Position numbers and translations under genes: made by a program. The notes below the pieces were generated by a model. That model did not search any database. It was not told where the DNA came from and worked only from the letters and a program-made list of their open reading frames with translations. A DNA stretch of 64,000 nucleotides from Comamonas koreensis. Its GTDB lineage: Bacteria > Pseudomonadota > Gammaproteobacteria > Burkholderiales > Burkholderiaceae_C. The stretch spans positions 1 through 64,000 of the forward strand of contig NZ_JAJNCT010000029.1 in assembly GCF_021026195.1 (NCBI RefSeq), read 5' to 3'. Shown here piece after piece: positions 27,488 to 36,252 of this stretch; positions within the stretch are counted from its first letter, which is position 1; each line of letters starts with the position of its first letter.

Positions 27488-27637
27488 TTCAACAAAAGGC
27501 GCTAACTGCCTGATGCGGGGGCTGCACTGCACGCAGTGGCCCCAAGGACGGGGCTGCGCGCCGAACCGCCGTCCACACCCCGCAGACAGTTGAGAGAGCA
27601 TCGCCCAGGCAAATAGCCCAGGACACACTACGACTAT
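27488..27637. other. Leader segment between riboswitch and receptor start
   Basis: About 150 bases of 5' untranslated leader with no gene. It would contain the expression platform and ribosome-binding site of the TonB receptor gene. I did not see an obvious intrinsic terminator, which favours control at translation, but this is an inference. Confidence 0.4.
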
Positions 27638-27890
27638 TCACAGGCCGGTCTCCGGGCTTACAGGCGGTGCGGCGGTGGCGCGCCGACCCAGCAGCCGGTC
27701 TTCCCAGGGCGCGGGCGTCTTGTTGCCTGGCAGGCAGTGACACTCTCTCAACCCCAGTGACTGGGCCCGCGTGGGAGCGGGCCGCGTCGGCTACTTTTTC
27801 CTGTCTACCGTTGCGGGGGCAGCCAAGGCATGGGGGAGCGCACTCCCGACCTTGTTCCCGTTTCACTTGTGCAATACAAGCACCTGTAGA
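27638..27890 (-). promoter_or_regulatory. Adenosylcobalamin riboswitch
   Basis: Read on the - strand, this leader shows the conserved cobalamin-riboswitch core: TTGGCTGCCCCCGCAACGGT, a variable arm, CACTG...CCTGCCAGGC, GGGAAGACCGGC, and the closing GTAAGCCCGGAGACCGGCCTG. Outer-stem ends lie near 27640 and 27885. It stands directly ahead of the TonB receptor/BtuFCD-like operon, so the operon should be turned down when AdoCbl is plentiful. The match is to consensus by eye. Confidence 0.93.
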
Positions 27891-27961
27891 TAGGCTTTTT
27901 TCAAAGCGCAGCCAGTGTACCAGCCGCCAGCCGTTACGGCGCCATTCCGTAACGGCCTGTG

Positions 27962-28942
27962 TCAGCTCGGCGATACAGCGCTGGCCTCAATAGTGGATCC
28001 GCCCTGCGGCAGGCGCGAGGTGTAGCCAATAAAGTCGCTGCTGGCGAGTTTGTCCAGCAGCCATTGCCGAAAGCTCGCCTGGATCGGTCGCTCGCCCGCG
28101 CCCCGGCGGGTGTAGAGGTGGAACTTGGGTGTTCGGTCCATCGGCAGTTGGCGCAGCAGCTCTGGCCCAAAGGGCGCGAGCAGCTTGCCGCTGTGGATGT
28201 AGCTGAGCGCATCGACATAGGACAGCAGGCCCACGCCCTGCCCGCTGAGAACGGCCTGCAGCATCGCATCATGCGTGTGCAGCAGCATGGGGCTGACATG
28301 CTTGTCGCCCGGCTGCAGGCCCAGCATGGCATAGATGTCCCGCCACAGGCTGTTGTGCGTCAGCGGGGATATCAAGCGGTGGTGTGCCAGATCCTGCGCG
28401 GTCTCCACCGGGTGCTCGGCCAGCAGCTGGGGTGTGGCGACGATGACCTTGAGGTCTTCGAGCAGCGGCGTTTCATCGAGATGGTCCACCCCGCCGTAGC
28501 CCCAGACGATGGCGGCATCCAGATCGCTGGTATCGAAGGACGGCAGCTCCACGCCGATGGAGATGCGCAGATCGAGTGCCGGGTAGTCCTTGGTGAACGA
28601 GGGCAGCGAGCGGATCAGGTACTGGGTCGCAAAGTAAGGGCTGACCTGGATATGGAACTGCGCATCGTTGTGGTGGGCGCGCACCGCCTCCAGGCCCTGG
28701 CTCAGCGCATCCAGGCCCTGCTCCACATAGTGGTACAGGGTTTGGGCCTCGGCACTGGCCAGCAGGCCACGGGTACCGCGCTCGAACAGCTGCACCTCCA
28801 ACGCGCTCTCCAACTGCTTGAGTTGCTGGCTGGCGGCCTGCGGGGTCAGGCACAGTTCATCAGCCGCCTTGCGGATGGAGCCGTGGCGGTAGACGGACTC
28901 GAACACGCGCAGCGGCTGCAGGGGCGGTAGCTTGTATTTCAT
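27962..28942 (-). CDS. LysR-family transcriptional regulator, GcvA-like
   Basis: 326 residues. The N terminus is of the GcvA type (LPPLQPLRVFESVYRHGSIR, then KAADELCLTPQAASQQLKQLE), followed by a periplasmic-binding-like effector domain (AQFHIQVSPYFATQYLIRSLP). It lies downstream of, and on the same strand as, the MHS-transporter/hydantoinase cluster but beyond a terminator, so it has its own promoter. Control of that cluster is plausible but not shown. Effector unknown. Confidence 0.9.
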   Translation of the reverse strand: MKYKLPPLQPLRVFESVYRHGSIRKAADELCLTPQAASQQLKQLESALEVQLFERGTRGLLASAEAQTLYHYVEQGLDALSQGLEAVRAHHNDAQFHIQVSPYFATQYLIRSLPSFTKDYPALDLRISIGVELPSFDTSDLDAAIVWGYGGVDHLDETPLLEDLKVIVATPQLLAEHPVETAQDLAHHRLISPLTHNSLWRDIYAMLGLQPGDKHVSPMLLHTHDAMLQAVLSGQGVGLLSYVDALSYIHSGKLLAPFGPELLRQLPMDRTPKFHLYTRRGAGERPIQASFRQWLLDKLASSDFIGYTSRLPQGGSTIEASAVSPS

Positions 28943-29063
28943 GGAGCTGCGCTGGGCAGGAAGGAGGATGGCCCAGGCTGCCGGTGATTATAGGTCGCAG
29001 CCCGGCGCCCAGCGAGCCGGCACGCCAGCGTTCTTGTCTGCTGCGCCCTGCTCTGTCGGCGCA

Positions 29064-29090
29064 CAAAAACGCATCCGGACGGGATGCGTT
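29064..29090 (-). terminator. Terminator of the hyuA-hyuB-transporter operon
   Basis: Hairpin with AACGCATCC / GGATGCGTT-type arms (perfect apart from the GGAC loop) and, on the - strand, a following run of T (AAAAA at 29065-29069 on the + strand). It lies about 30 bases past the transporter stop. Confidence 0.85.
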
Positions 29091-29121
29091 CGGGGTGCAG
29101 AGCGCTCCGCAGCGCATGGGC

Positions 29122-30504
29122 TTACTGCACAGGATCACCATGCATCGGCAGACCGGTACGGTCGCGGCTGCTGACCAGGGCGATGAGGCCGATGATCGCT
29201 GCGCCGATCAGGTAGTAGGCAGGTACGACAGGGTTGCCGGTGCGGGCGATCAGCCAGGAGTTGATCATCGGCGCGGTGCCGGCGAACATGGCCACGGCCA
29301 CGTTGTAGCTCAGCGCCATGCCCTTGAAGCGCACGCTGGTGTGGAACATCGACGGGATGATCGAGTAGATGCTGCCCAGCAGCATGGCCAGACAGAAGTT
29401 CAGCACCATCAAGGACGAGATCTTGGCGGCGGTGCTGCCTTCGAGCAGCAGGTGAAAGCACGGCACGGCCAGCACCGCGATGGCCAGGCTGGCGGCGGTC
29501 ATCATGGTCTTGCGGCTGAGCTTGTCGGCCAGCATGCCCATAAGAGGGATCATGACCACCAGAAAGAGCTGTGGGCCCAGGGACAGCTTGAGGCCGGTGG
29601 CCACATCCACATGCAGCGCGCTGACAAAGTAGGTCGGGATGTAGGTGACGACGGTGAACAAGGTGACATTGGTCACGATGATGATGCCGGCCGACTGGAA
29701 CAGCTCCTTCTTGTGGGTGGCGAACAGCACCTTCCAGCTCGCCTGGGCCAGTGCATCATGCTGCTGCTTCATTGCGACAAAGGTGGGGGTTTCTTCCAGG
29801 TACTTGCGGATATAGAGGCCAATGGCGCCCAGTGGCAGTGCGATCAGAAACGGAATGCGCCAGGCCCAGTCCAGGATCTGGTCGGCGCTGAAGAACACCG
29901 TCAGGATGGCCGAGACCGAGGCACCAAAGAAGAAGCCGGCCATGCAACCCACCTCGACCCAGCTGGTGAGCAAGGTGCGGTTGCGGTCCCGGCAGTATTC
30001 GGCCACAAAGATCGCAGCGCCACTGGCCTCGCCCCCGGCGGACAGGCCCTGCATCAGGCGCAGCACGATCAGCAGCAGGGGCGCGGCGATGCCGATGCTG
30101 GCATAGCCGGGCAGCACCCCGATCAGGAAGGTGGAGATGGCCATCATGATGATGGTGATGGTCAGCACGCGTTTTCGGCCGTACTTGTCGCCCAGCGAGC
30201 CAAAGAAGATGCCGCCGATGGGCCGGGCAAAAAAGGCAATGGCAAAGGCCGCCCAGGATGCGGTGACCTGCATCGTGGGCGAGCTGCTGGCAAAGAAGAC
30301 CTTGCCCAGCACTGCAGCCAGGTAGCCGTAGACGGAAAACTCGAACCATTCGACAAAGCTGCCGACCACCGAGGCCAGCACCACGCGGTTGAGCTCCTTG
30401 GACTGCACCGTGCGCGGCGCGACCGTTGATGAGGGGGACGGCCAGTCCGAAAGGCTGGCACTGGGGGCGGCAAAGCCATCTGCCGTGGGATTTTGTGTGC
30501 GCAT
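29122..30504 (-). CDS. MHS-family MFS transporter (metabolite:H+ symporter)
   Basis: 460 residues with about twelve membrane helices. The MHS signature is clear: SVVGSFVEWFEFSVYGYLAA in helix one and GSLGDKYGRKRVL between helices two and three, with LRLMQGLSAGGEASGA after helix four. The family imports organic acids, betaines, shikimate and similar compounds. The ATG at 30504 has AAGGA upstream; the frame continues to 30711 without support. It follows the hydantoinase genes and probably imports their substrate. Confidence 0.92.
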   Translation of the reverse strand: MRTQNPTADGFAAPSASLSDWPSPSSTVAPRTVQSKELNRVVLASVVGSFVEWFEFSVYGYLAAVLGKVFFASSSPTMQVTASWAAFAIAFFARPIGGIFFGSLGDKYGRKRVLTITIIMMAISTFLIGVLPGYASIGIAAPLLLIVLRLMQGLSAGGEASGAAIFVAEYCRDRNRTLLTSWVEVGCMAGFFFGASVSAILTVFFSADQILDWAWRIPFLIALPLGAIGLYIRKYLEETPTFVAMKQQHDALAQASWKVLFATHKKELFQSAGIIIVTNVTLFTVVTYIPTYFVSALHVDVATGLKLSLGPQLFLVVMIPLMGMLADKLSRKTMMTAASLAIAVLAVPCFHLLLEGSTAAKISSLMVLNFCLAMLLGSIYSIIPSMFHTSVRFKGMALSYNVAVAMFAGTAPMINSWLIARTGNPVVPAYYLIGAAIIGLIALVSSRDRTGLPMHGDPVQ

Positions 30505-30598
30505 CGGGAATCCTTGGTGTCCTGCTGTGGGAGAAAAAGAAAAGCGGGCCAGCGCGCTGGAAAGGCCAGCGGCAGCGCCGCTGGCCAGCTTCAGGCGA

Positions 30599-32275
30599 TC
30601 AGGCCGGGGTCCGTGGTGCCGCCTGGGCGTAATCGGCCTGGGCTTGCTCGGCGCTGATGTAGCCATAGGCCACATCGCGCTGTACCAGCGCTGCCGGGCG
30701 CTGGGCCGCATCGCCGTTGCCGCCGCCGCCGGGCAGGTCCAGAATCAGACGGCGCCCGGCCGGGATCTGCTGCTTGCCCTTGCCGCGCAACGTGGTGCCG
30801 TCGTCCAGCGAGACCTGGCCCAGCGCGCCACTTTGGCCGCCGTTGTGGCCCCGGGCCGCAAAATGGACGCGGTCAAACATGGCGTTCAGGTCAAACTCGA
30901 AGCCCTCGGCCGAGCCCACCTCGATGCGCTGGCCCAGGCCGCCCCGCCAGCGGCCGGCGCCGCCCGAGTTGGGGCGCAGCTCCTTGCGCCAGATGATGAT
31001 GGGGCCGATGCTCTCGGTCACCTCGACCGACATGGCCTGCACCCCGCTGGGGAAGGCGGTGGCGCTCAGGCCATCGCTGGAGGGGCGCGCACCGGTGCCG
31101 CCGGTATTGAACATCAGGATCTCGTGCTGCTGGTTGCGGGTGGCCTGGGTGATGCCCTTGAAGCGCATCTGCAGGTTCCACAGCGAGCTGGCCCCTTCGG
31201 CCGGGATCTCGCCCTGGCAAATGGGTTGCAGCGCGCCCAGCACTACATCAGGGATCAGGTGGCCGATGACATGGCGCACGGACACCGGGCGCGGGCGGTG
31301 GGCATTGAGGATGCAGTCCTCGGGCGCGCTGATCTCAAAGGGCTCCAGCGAGCCCCAGTTGTTGGGGATCTCTGGCGCAATCGCGCATTTGAGCGCATAG
31401 GAGGCATAGGCCTTGGTGTAGGTCAGCGGCACATTGATGCCGTAGCGGCTGGGGTCCGAGGTGCCGGCAAAGTCGGCGCGCAGCTTGTCGGCCGCAATCT
31501 CCACCGCCACCACCAGCTCGATGGGCTTTTCATAGCCGTCCACGGTCATCGCATAGCGCTGGGTACCATCGGGCAACGCGGCGATGCGCTCGCGGGTGGC
31601 GCGCTGGCTGTTCTCAAAGATGAAACCGGCCAGGTCTTCCAGGTCACGCAGTTCAAACTCGGCCAGCATGCCCTTGAGGCGGCGCATGCCGGTGGCATTG
31701 CAGACCGCCAGCGAATGGAAGTCACCAATCACCTGGTCGCGCTCGCGCACGTTGTTGCGCAGGATCTCGATCAGGTCCTCATTCAGCGCGCCGGCGCGGA
31801 AGAACTTCATCGGCGGAATGCACAGGCCCTCCTCGTAGACATCGCTGCCATCCGGGCCAAAGCCGCGCCCGCCGATGTCCACCACGTGGGCGGTGGCGGC
31901 AAAGTAGCCGATGTGCTCGCTGTGGCCGTCGCGGCCATAAAACACCGGGGTGACGACGGTGATGTCGTGCAGGTGGCCGGTGCCCAGCCAGGGGTCATTG
32001 GTGACCAGCACATCGCCATCTTGCAGGGTGCTGCGCTCAAAGCGCTTGGCAAAATGCGCGACCGACTCGGCCATCGAGTTCACATGGCCAGGGGTGCCGG
32101 TGACGGCCTGGGCCATCATGCGGCCCTGCTTGTCGAACACGCCGGCCGACAAGTCGCCCGCCTCCCGCACGCTGGTGCAAAAGGCGGTGCGAATCAAGGT
32201 GACCGCCTGCTCTTCCACCACCGAGATGAGGCGGTTCCACATGATTTGGTAATGAACGTCTGTATTGTTTGCCAT
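30599..32275 (-). CDS. Hydantoinase B / 5-oxoprolinase subunit B family protein
   Basis: 558 residues. The N terminus (YQIMWNRLISVVEEQAVTLIR, then TAFCTSVREAGDLSAGVFD) and the GTPGHVNSM block are typical of HyuB/OxoB. With the A subunit encoded immediately upstream it should form an ATP-dependent enzyme opening a cyclic amide (5-oxoproline, N-methylhydantoin or similar). GGAG lies before the ATG at 32275; a GTG at 32281 overlaps the hyuA stop as GTGA. Substrate not determinable from sequence. Confidence 0.9.
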   Translation of the reverse strand: MANNTDVHYQIMWNRLISVVEEQAVTLIRTAFCTSVREAGDLSAGVFDKQGRMMAQAVTGTPGHVNSMAESVAHFAKRFERSTLQDGDVLVTNDPWLGTGHLHDITVVTPVFYGRDGHSEHIGYFAATAHVVDIGGRGFGPDGSDVYEEGLCIPPMKFFRAGALNEDLIEILRNNVRERDQVIGDFHSLAVCNATGMRRLKGMLAEFELRDLEDLAGFIFENSQRATRERIAALPDGTQRYAMTVDGYEKPIELVVAVEIAADKLRADFAGTSDPSRYGINVPLTYTKAYASYALKCAIAPEIPNNWGSLEPFEISAPEDCILNAHRPRPVSVRHVIGHLIPDVVLGALQPICQGEIPAEGASSLWNLQMRFKGITQATRNQQHEILMFNTGGTGARPSSDGLSATAFPSGVQAMSVEVTESIGPIIIWRKELRPNSGGAGRWRGGLGQRIEVGSAEGFEFDLNAMFDRVHFAARGHNGGQSGALGQVSLDDGTTLRGKGKQQIPAGRRLILDLPGGGGNGDAAQRPAALVQRDVAYGYISAEQAQADYAQAAPRTPA

Positions 32276-32277
32276 GA

Positions 32278-34380
32278 TCACACTCCGCTGTCCATGCGTT
32301 CCACCAGCATGCAGTCATCCGACTGCAGCACGACCTTGAAGCCGGGGCTGACATAGGTCGAGGTTTCCTTTTCCACGATCACCACCGGGCCGGGCACGGC
32401 CTGGCCCCGGGGCAGGCCCAGGCGCTCATAGATGTCGCAGGCATAGAACTGGCCTTGTTTGCCGTCAAATACCTCGCGGCGATCCAGCACCGTGCCGGCC
32501 CCCTTTTGGGGCGTACCGCCCTGCTGCAACGCAGTCTGGGCCGGCGGCAAGGTCTTTGAACGCAAGGACAGTGCCCAGCTCACCACCTCGATATCGAGGC
32601 CGTCGATCGCGTGGCCGAACAAAGCCACATAGTTCTGCACAAAGGCCGCGTTGAGCGCTGGAACGCTGTCCGGCCCAAAGTGCTGCACGGGCACCGAGAC
32701 GGGAATCTCCCAACCCTGGCCGCAGTAGCGCATGAAGGCGCGCAGTTCCTTGACGGTCTCGCCGCCGTAGCCGGTGTCTTGCAAGAAGGCGCTCACCTCG
32801 ACTTCCATCTCGCGCAGCATCTGGTTGACGGCCTCGCCATCGAACTGGCTCATGCGCATCACCGAGCTGCGCAGCGACTCATAGGCAAAGGGCGCCCGCA
32901 AGAAGCCGATGGCCGAGCCCACGCCGGCGCCGGTCGGGATCAGCAGGCGCTGGATGCCGAGCTTTTCACACAGCCGTACCGCATGCAGCGGCGCCGCGCC
33001 GCCGTAGGCGATCATCGTGTAGGCCTCCAGGTCCTGGCCGGATTCCACCGCATGCATGCGCGCGGCATTGGCCATGTTTTCGTCCACCACCTCGGCCACT
33101 GCATAGGCGGCGCGCACTGCATCCAGGCCCTGGGCCTGGCCCACATGGGCGGCCATGGCTTTTTCGGCAGCGGGCATATCCAGCCGCATGCTGCCGCCGG
33201 CAAAACGGGCTGGGTCCAGCTTGTGCAGCAGCAGATCGGCATCGGTCACCGTCGGGCGTGCGCCGCCCCGGCCGTAGCTGGCCGGTCCGGGCTCGGAGCC
33301 GGCGCTCTCGGGTCCCACACGCACCTGGCGCATATCGTCCACATGCGCGATGGAGCCGCCGCCCGCACCGATCTCGATCATCTCGATGACCGGGATCGAG
33401 ATCGGCATGCCGCTGCCCTTTTTGAAGCGGTAGCTGCGCGCGACTTCAAACACCCGCGCCGTCTTGGGCACATGCTGGTCGATGAGGCAGATCTTGGCGG
33501 TGGTGCCGCCCATGTCGAAGGAGACGACCTTGTCCTGCCCATACTTGGCCGCAAAATCGCTGGCATAGATGGCGCCTCCGGCTGGGCCGGATTCGAGCAG
33601 GCGCACCGGGAATTCGGCAGCATTGGCCAGCGACATCAGCCCGCCGCCCGAGTGGATCAGGTAGAGCGGACAGTGCATGCCTTCTGCCACCAGCGCCTGG
33701 GCCAGGCGCTGCAGGTAGGAGGACATCAGCGGCTTCACATAGGCATTGGCGCAGACGGTGTTGAAGCGCTCGAACTCGCGGATCTGGGGCGAGACCTCGC
33801 TGGAAATGGACACCGACAGCTGCGGCAGCGCCTGGGCAATCAGCGCGCGCACGCGCTTTTCATGGGCCGGGTTCTTGTAGCTGTGCATCAAACCCACGGC
33901 CACGCTTTCGTACTCGCCCCGGCGCAGCTGCGCAATCACGTCCTGCATCTGTGCCTCATCAAGCGGCTGCAGCTCCTGGCCCTTGGCATCGAGCCGGCCC
34001 CGCACGGTATAGCGGTGGTTGCGGGCGATCAGCGGCGCGGGCAGCTGGATGGCCAGGTCGTACTGCTCAAAGCGGCCTTCGTTGCGCATCTCGATCACAT
34101 CGCGAAAACCTTCGCTGGTGATGAAGGCGGTCCTGGCGCCGCGCCGCTCGATCAGCGAATTGGTGGCTAAGGTGGTGCCGTGGATCACCGTGCCGATTTG
34201 CGATGGCGCAATCCCGGCCTGGGCTGCCGCCTGTTTCAGGCCGGTGACGATGGCGCGCTCAGGTTTTTCATAGTCCGTCAGGACCTTCTCGCTGAACAGG
34301 ACGCCATCGACCTCCAGTGCGATATCTGTGAAAGTGCCGCCGATGTCTGCCCCGGCGCGTATGACTTGGCTTTTTGCCAT
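32278..34380 (-). CDS. Hydantoinase A / 5-oxoprolinase subunit A family protein
   Basis: 700 residues of the ASKHA (actin-like ATPase) type. The ATP-binding motifs are GADIGGTFTDIAL at the N terminus and SFDMGGTTAKICLID in the middle, with EIGAGGGSIAHVD after it. It partners the downstream B subunit and is followed by an MHS transporter, suggesting uptake and ATP-driven hydrolysis of a cyclic amide. The ATG at 34380 has GGAG upstream; the open frame to 34626 has no support. Confidence 0.9.
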   Translation of the reverse strand: MAKSQVIRAGADIGGTFTDIALEVDGVLFSEKVLTDYEKPERAIVTGLKQAAAQAGIAPSQIGTVIHGTTLATNSLIERRGARTAFITSEGFRDVIEMRNEGRFEQYDLAIQLPAPLIARNHRYTVRGRLDAKGQELQPLDEAQMQDVIAQLRRGEYESVAVGLMHSYKNPAHEKRVRALIAQALPQLSVSISSEVSPQIREFERFNTVCANAYVKPLMSSYLQRLAQALVAEGMHCPLYLIHSGGGLMSLANAAEFPVRLLESGPAGGAIYASDFAAKYGQDKVVSFDMGGTTAKICLIDQHVPKTARVFEVARSYRFKKGSGMPISIPVIEMIEIGAGGGSIAHVDDMRQVRVGPESAGSEPGPASYGRGGARPTVTDADLLLHKLDPARFAGGSMRLDMPAAEKAMAAHVGQAQGLDAVRAAYAVAEVVDENMANAARMHAVESGQDLEAYTMIAYGGAAPLHAVRLCEKLGIQRLLIPTGAGVGSAIGFLRAPFAYESLRSSVMRMSQFDGEAVNQMLREMEVEVSAFLQDTGYGGETVKELRAFMRYCGQGWEIPVSVPVQHFGPDSVPALNAAFVQNYVALFGHAIDGLDIEVVSWALSLRSKTLPPAQTALQQGGTPQKGAGTVLDRREVFDGKQGQFYACDIYERLGLPRGQAVPGPVVIVEKETSTYVSPGFKVVLQSDDCMLVERMDSGV

Positions 34381-34754
34381 CTGGTATCTCCGAATCATGC
34401 AAGCTGTGTGGATCAGAAGCTCTGATCTGGCAGCGATGATCAAGTGATCGCCCAATCGGCGCAAACAAGAAATTCGAGGGCGGGCACAAGCCAGGCTTCG
34501 CGGGTAAAAACCATTACGCGCTAACCCGGTAGCCATGCACGGCCACAGTGCATGGAGGACTGGTTTTTGGCAGCCCATGCACCAGGGCTGCGCGCTGCCG
34601 CACCATGCGGCGGCGGCTTGCACCAAAGCCGGGTGGACGGGTGCTCGAAACTCGCCACGGCAGGCTTGTGTAAAGCTTGCAAGGACCGCGAATAAGTGAG
34701 GCTATCGGCACGCCAGGCCTTTGCGATGGACCGTTTTCAGGCACCGGATGCAGA
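34381..34754. other. Intergenic region upstream of hyuA with inverted repeat
   Basis: No gene is seen. An inverted repeat CCATGCAC / GTGCATGG with a 7-base spacer lies at 34533-34555, about 150 bases upstream of hyuA, and could be a regulator site or hairpin. The rest shows nothing recognisable. Confidence 0.45.
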
Positions 34755-34783
34755 CAAAAAAAGCCCCAAGCAAAGCTTGGGGC
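34755..34783 (-). terminator. Terminator of the nrdA-nrdB-yfaE operon
   Basis: A perfect stem GCCCCAAGC / GCTTGGGGC with an AAA loop; on the - strand it is followed by a run of seven T. It begins about 20 bases after the ferredoxin stop. Confidence 0.92.
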
Positions 34784-34805
34784 CTGTGCGCAGAGCAGCA
34801 GCCGA

Positions 34806-35108
34806 TTACAAATCCAGGGCCAACTGGCTTTTGTCGTCGGCACTGGTTTCCACCTGCCGCAGGCTGCACTCCACCTTGATGGGGGTCTTGACCACGCAGC
34901 AGCAGGGAACCACCTCATTGGGCCCGACAAAGGCCAGCGGCTCCTGGGTGTAGACGACTTCGCCCTCCACCAAGGTGAGGCGGCAGCTGCCGCAATAGCC
35001 ACCACGGCACTGGTACTCCACATCGTGGCCAGTGCGCTCCAGCGCTTCGAGCAGGGTCTCCCCTGGCAGCACGCGTATGAGGGTGTCCGTGGTGCTGACC
35101 GTGGTCAC
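34806..35108 (-). CDS. yfaE: [2Fe-2S] ferredoxin for ribonucleotide reductase maintenance
   Basis: 100 residues. A plant-type ferredoxin fold with the cluster ligands in [18 protein letters not shown] (C-x4-C-x2-C) and a fourth Cys in the [10 protein letters not shown] segment. YfaE proteins donate electrons that rebuild the diferric-tyrosyl radical cofactor of NrdB. The gene start overlaps the nrdB stop by four bases (ATGA), so the two are translationally coupled, supporting the role. Last gene of the nrd operon. Confidence 0.92.
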   Translation of the reverse strand: MTTVSTTDTLIRVLPGETLLEALERTGHDVEYQCRGGYCGSCRLTLVEGEVVYTQEPLAFVGPNEVVPCCCVVKTPIKVECSLRQVETSADDKSQLALDL

Positions 35109-36238
35109 AACTCGATTCCGCTCAGGTCATCCAGCGAGACTTCGGCGTTGATCTGGCCCACCAGGTAGGAGCTCAGTTCCACCTCTTGCGGGGCCACCTG
35201 CACGGTGTCGGACGACAGCCAGGTGTTGATCCAGGGGATCGGGTTGCTCTTAGCGTTCTCGAACGCGGGCTTGAGACCGATCGCCGACATGCGGATGTTG
35301 GTGATGTACTCCACGTACTGGCTCAGAATGTCCTTGTTCAGGCCGATCATCGAGCCGTCGCGGAACAGGTACTCAGCCCACTGTTTTTCCTGCAAGGCCG
35401 CGGTCTTGAACATCTCAAAGCATTCCTGCTCGGTCTCTTTGGCGATCTTGGCAAAGTCCGGATCGTCCTGGCCCGAGCGCATGATGTTGAGCAAGTGCTG
35501 GGTACCGGTCAGGTGCAGCGCCTCATCACGGGCAATCAGGCGGATGATCTTGGCATTGCCTTCCATCAGCTTGCGCTCGGCAAACGCGAAGGAACAGGCA
35601 AAGCTCACATAAAAGCGGATGGCCTCCAGAATGTTCACATTCATCAGGCACAGGTACATCTTCTTCTTGAGCTGGTACACATCGATCTCGTGCACCACGC
35701 CATTGATCATGTGGCTGCCCGCGCCCAGTTGGGCATGCAGCATGGCATCACGGATCAGGTCGTCGTAGTAGGACGAGATATCGCCCGCGCGCAGCTTGAT
35801 GCTCTCGTTGCGCATGATGTCGTCAAAGATCACCGAGGGATCGTTGACGATATTGCGCAGGATGTGCGTGTAGGAGCGCGAGTGGATGGTCTCGGAAAAC
35901 GCCCAGGTCTCTATCCAGGTCTCCAGCTCCGGCAGCGACACCAGCGGCAGGAAGGCCATGTTGGGGCTGCGCCCCTGGATGGAGTCCAACAGCGTCTGGT
36001 ACTTCAGGTTGCTGATGAAGATGTGCTTTTCGTGGTCGGGCAGGTTCTGGTAGTCGATCCGGTCCTGCGTGATGTCCACTTCCTCAGGGCGCCAGAAAAA
36101 CGAGAGCTGCTTTTCGATCAGCTTCTCGAAGATCGGGTACTTCTGCTGGTCGTAGCGGGCGACATTGACCGGATTGCCAAAGAACATCGGTTCCTTGAGC
36201 TGGTCATTGTCGACCTTGGAGAAGGTGCTGTATGCCAT
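35105..36238 (-). CDS. nrdB: Ribonucleoside-diphosphate reductase class Ia, beta subunit
   Basis: 377 residues. The four-helix bundle that holds the diiron centre is visible: [33 protein letters not shown] (with E and H ligands) and [19 protein letters not shown] (E and H ligands). The C-terminal tail that docks into NrdA is acidic ([13 protein letters not shown]). Fourteen bases separate it from nrdA. The subunit generates and houses the tyrosyl radical needed for nucleotide reduction. Confidence 0.97.
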   Translation of the reverse strand: MAYSTFSKVDNDQLKEPMFFGNPVNVARYDQQKYPIFEKLIEKQLSFFWRPEEVDITQDRIDYQNLPDHEKHIFISNLKYQTLLDSIQGRSPNMAFLPLVSLPELETWIETWAFSETIHSRSYTHILRNIVNDPSVIFDDIMRNESIKLRAGDISSYYDDLIRDAMLHAQLGAGSHMINGVVHEIDVYQLKKKMYLCLMNVNILEAIRFYVSFACSFAFAERKLMEGNAKIIRLIARDEALHLTGTQHLLNIMRSGQDDPDFAKIAKETEQECFEMFKTAALQEKQWAEYLFRDGSMIGLNKDILSQYVEYITNIRMSAIGLKPAFENAKSNPIPWINTWLSSDTVQVAPQEVELSSYLVGQINAEVSLDDLSGIEL

Positions 36239-36252
36239 TGCCTTCTCTCCGC

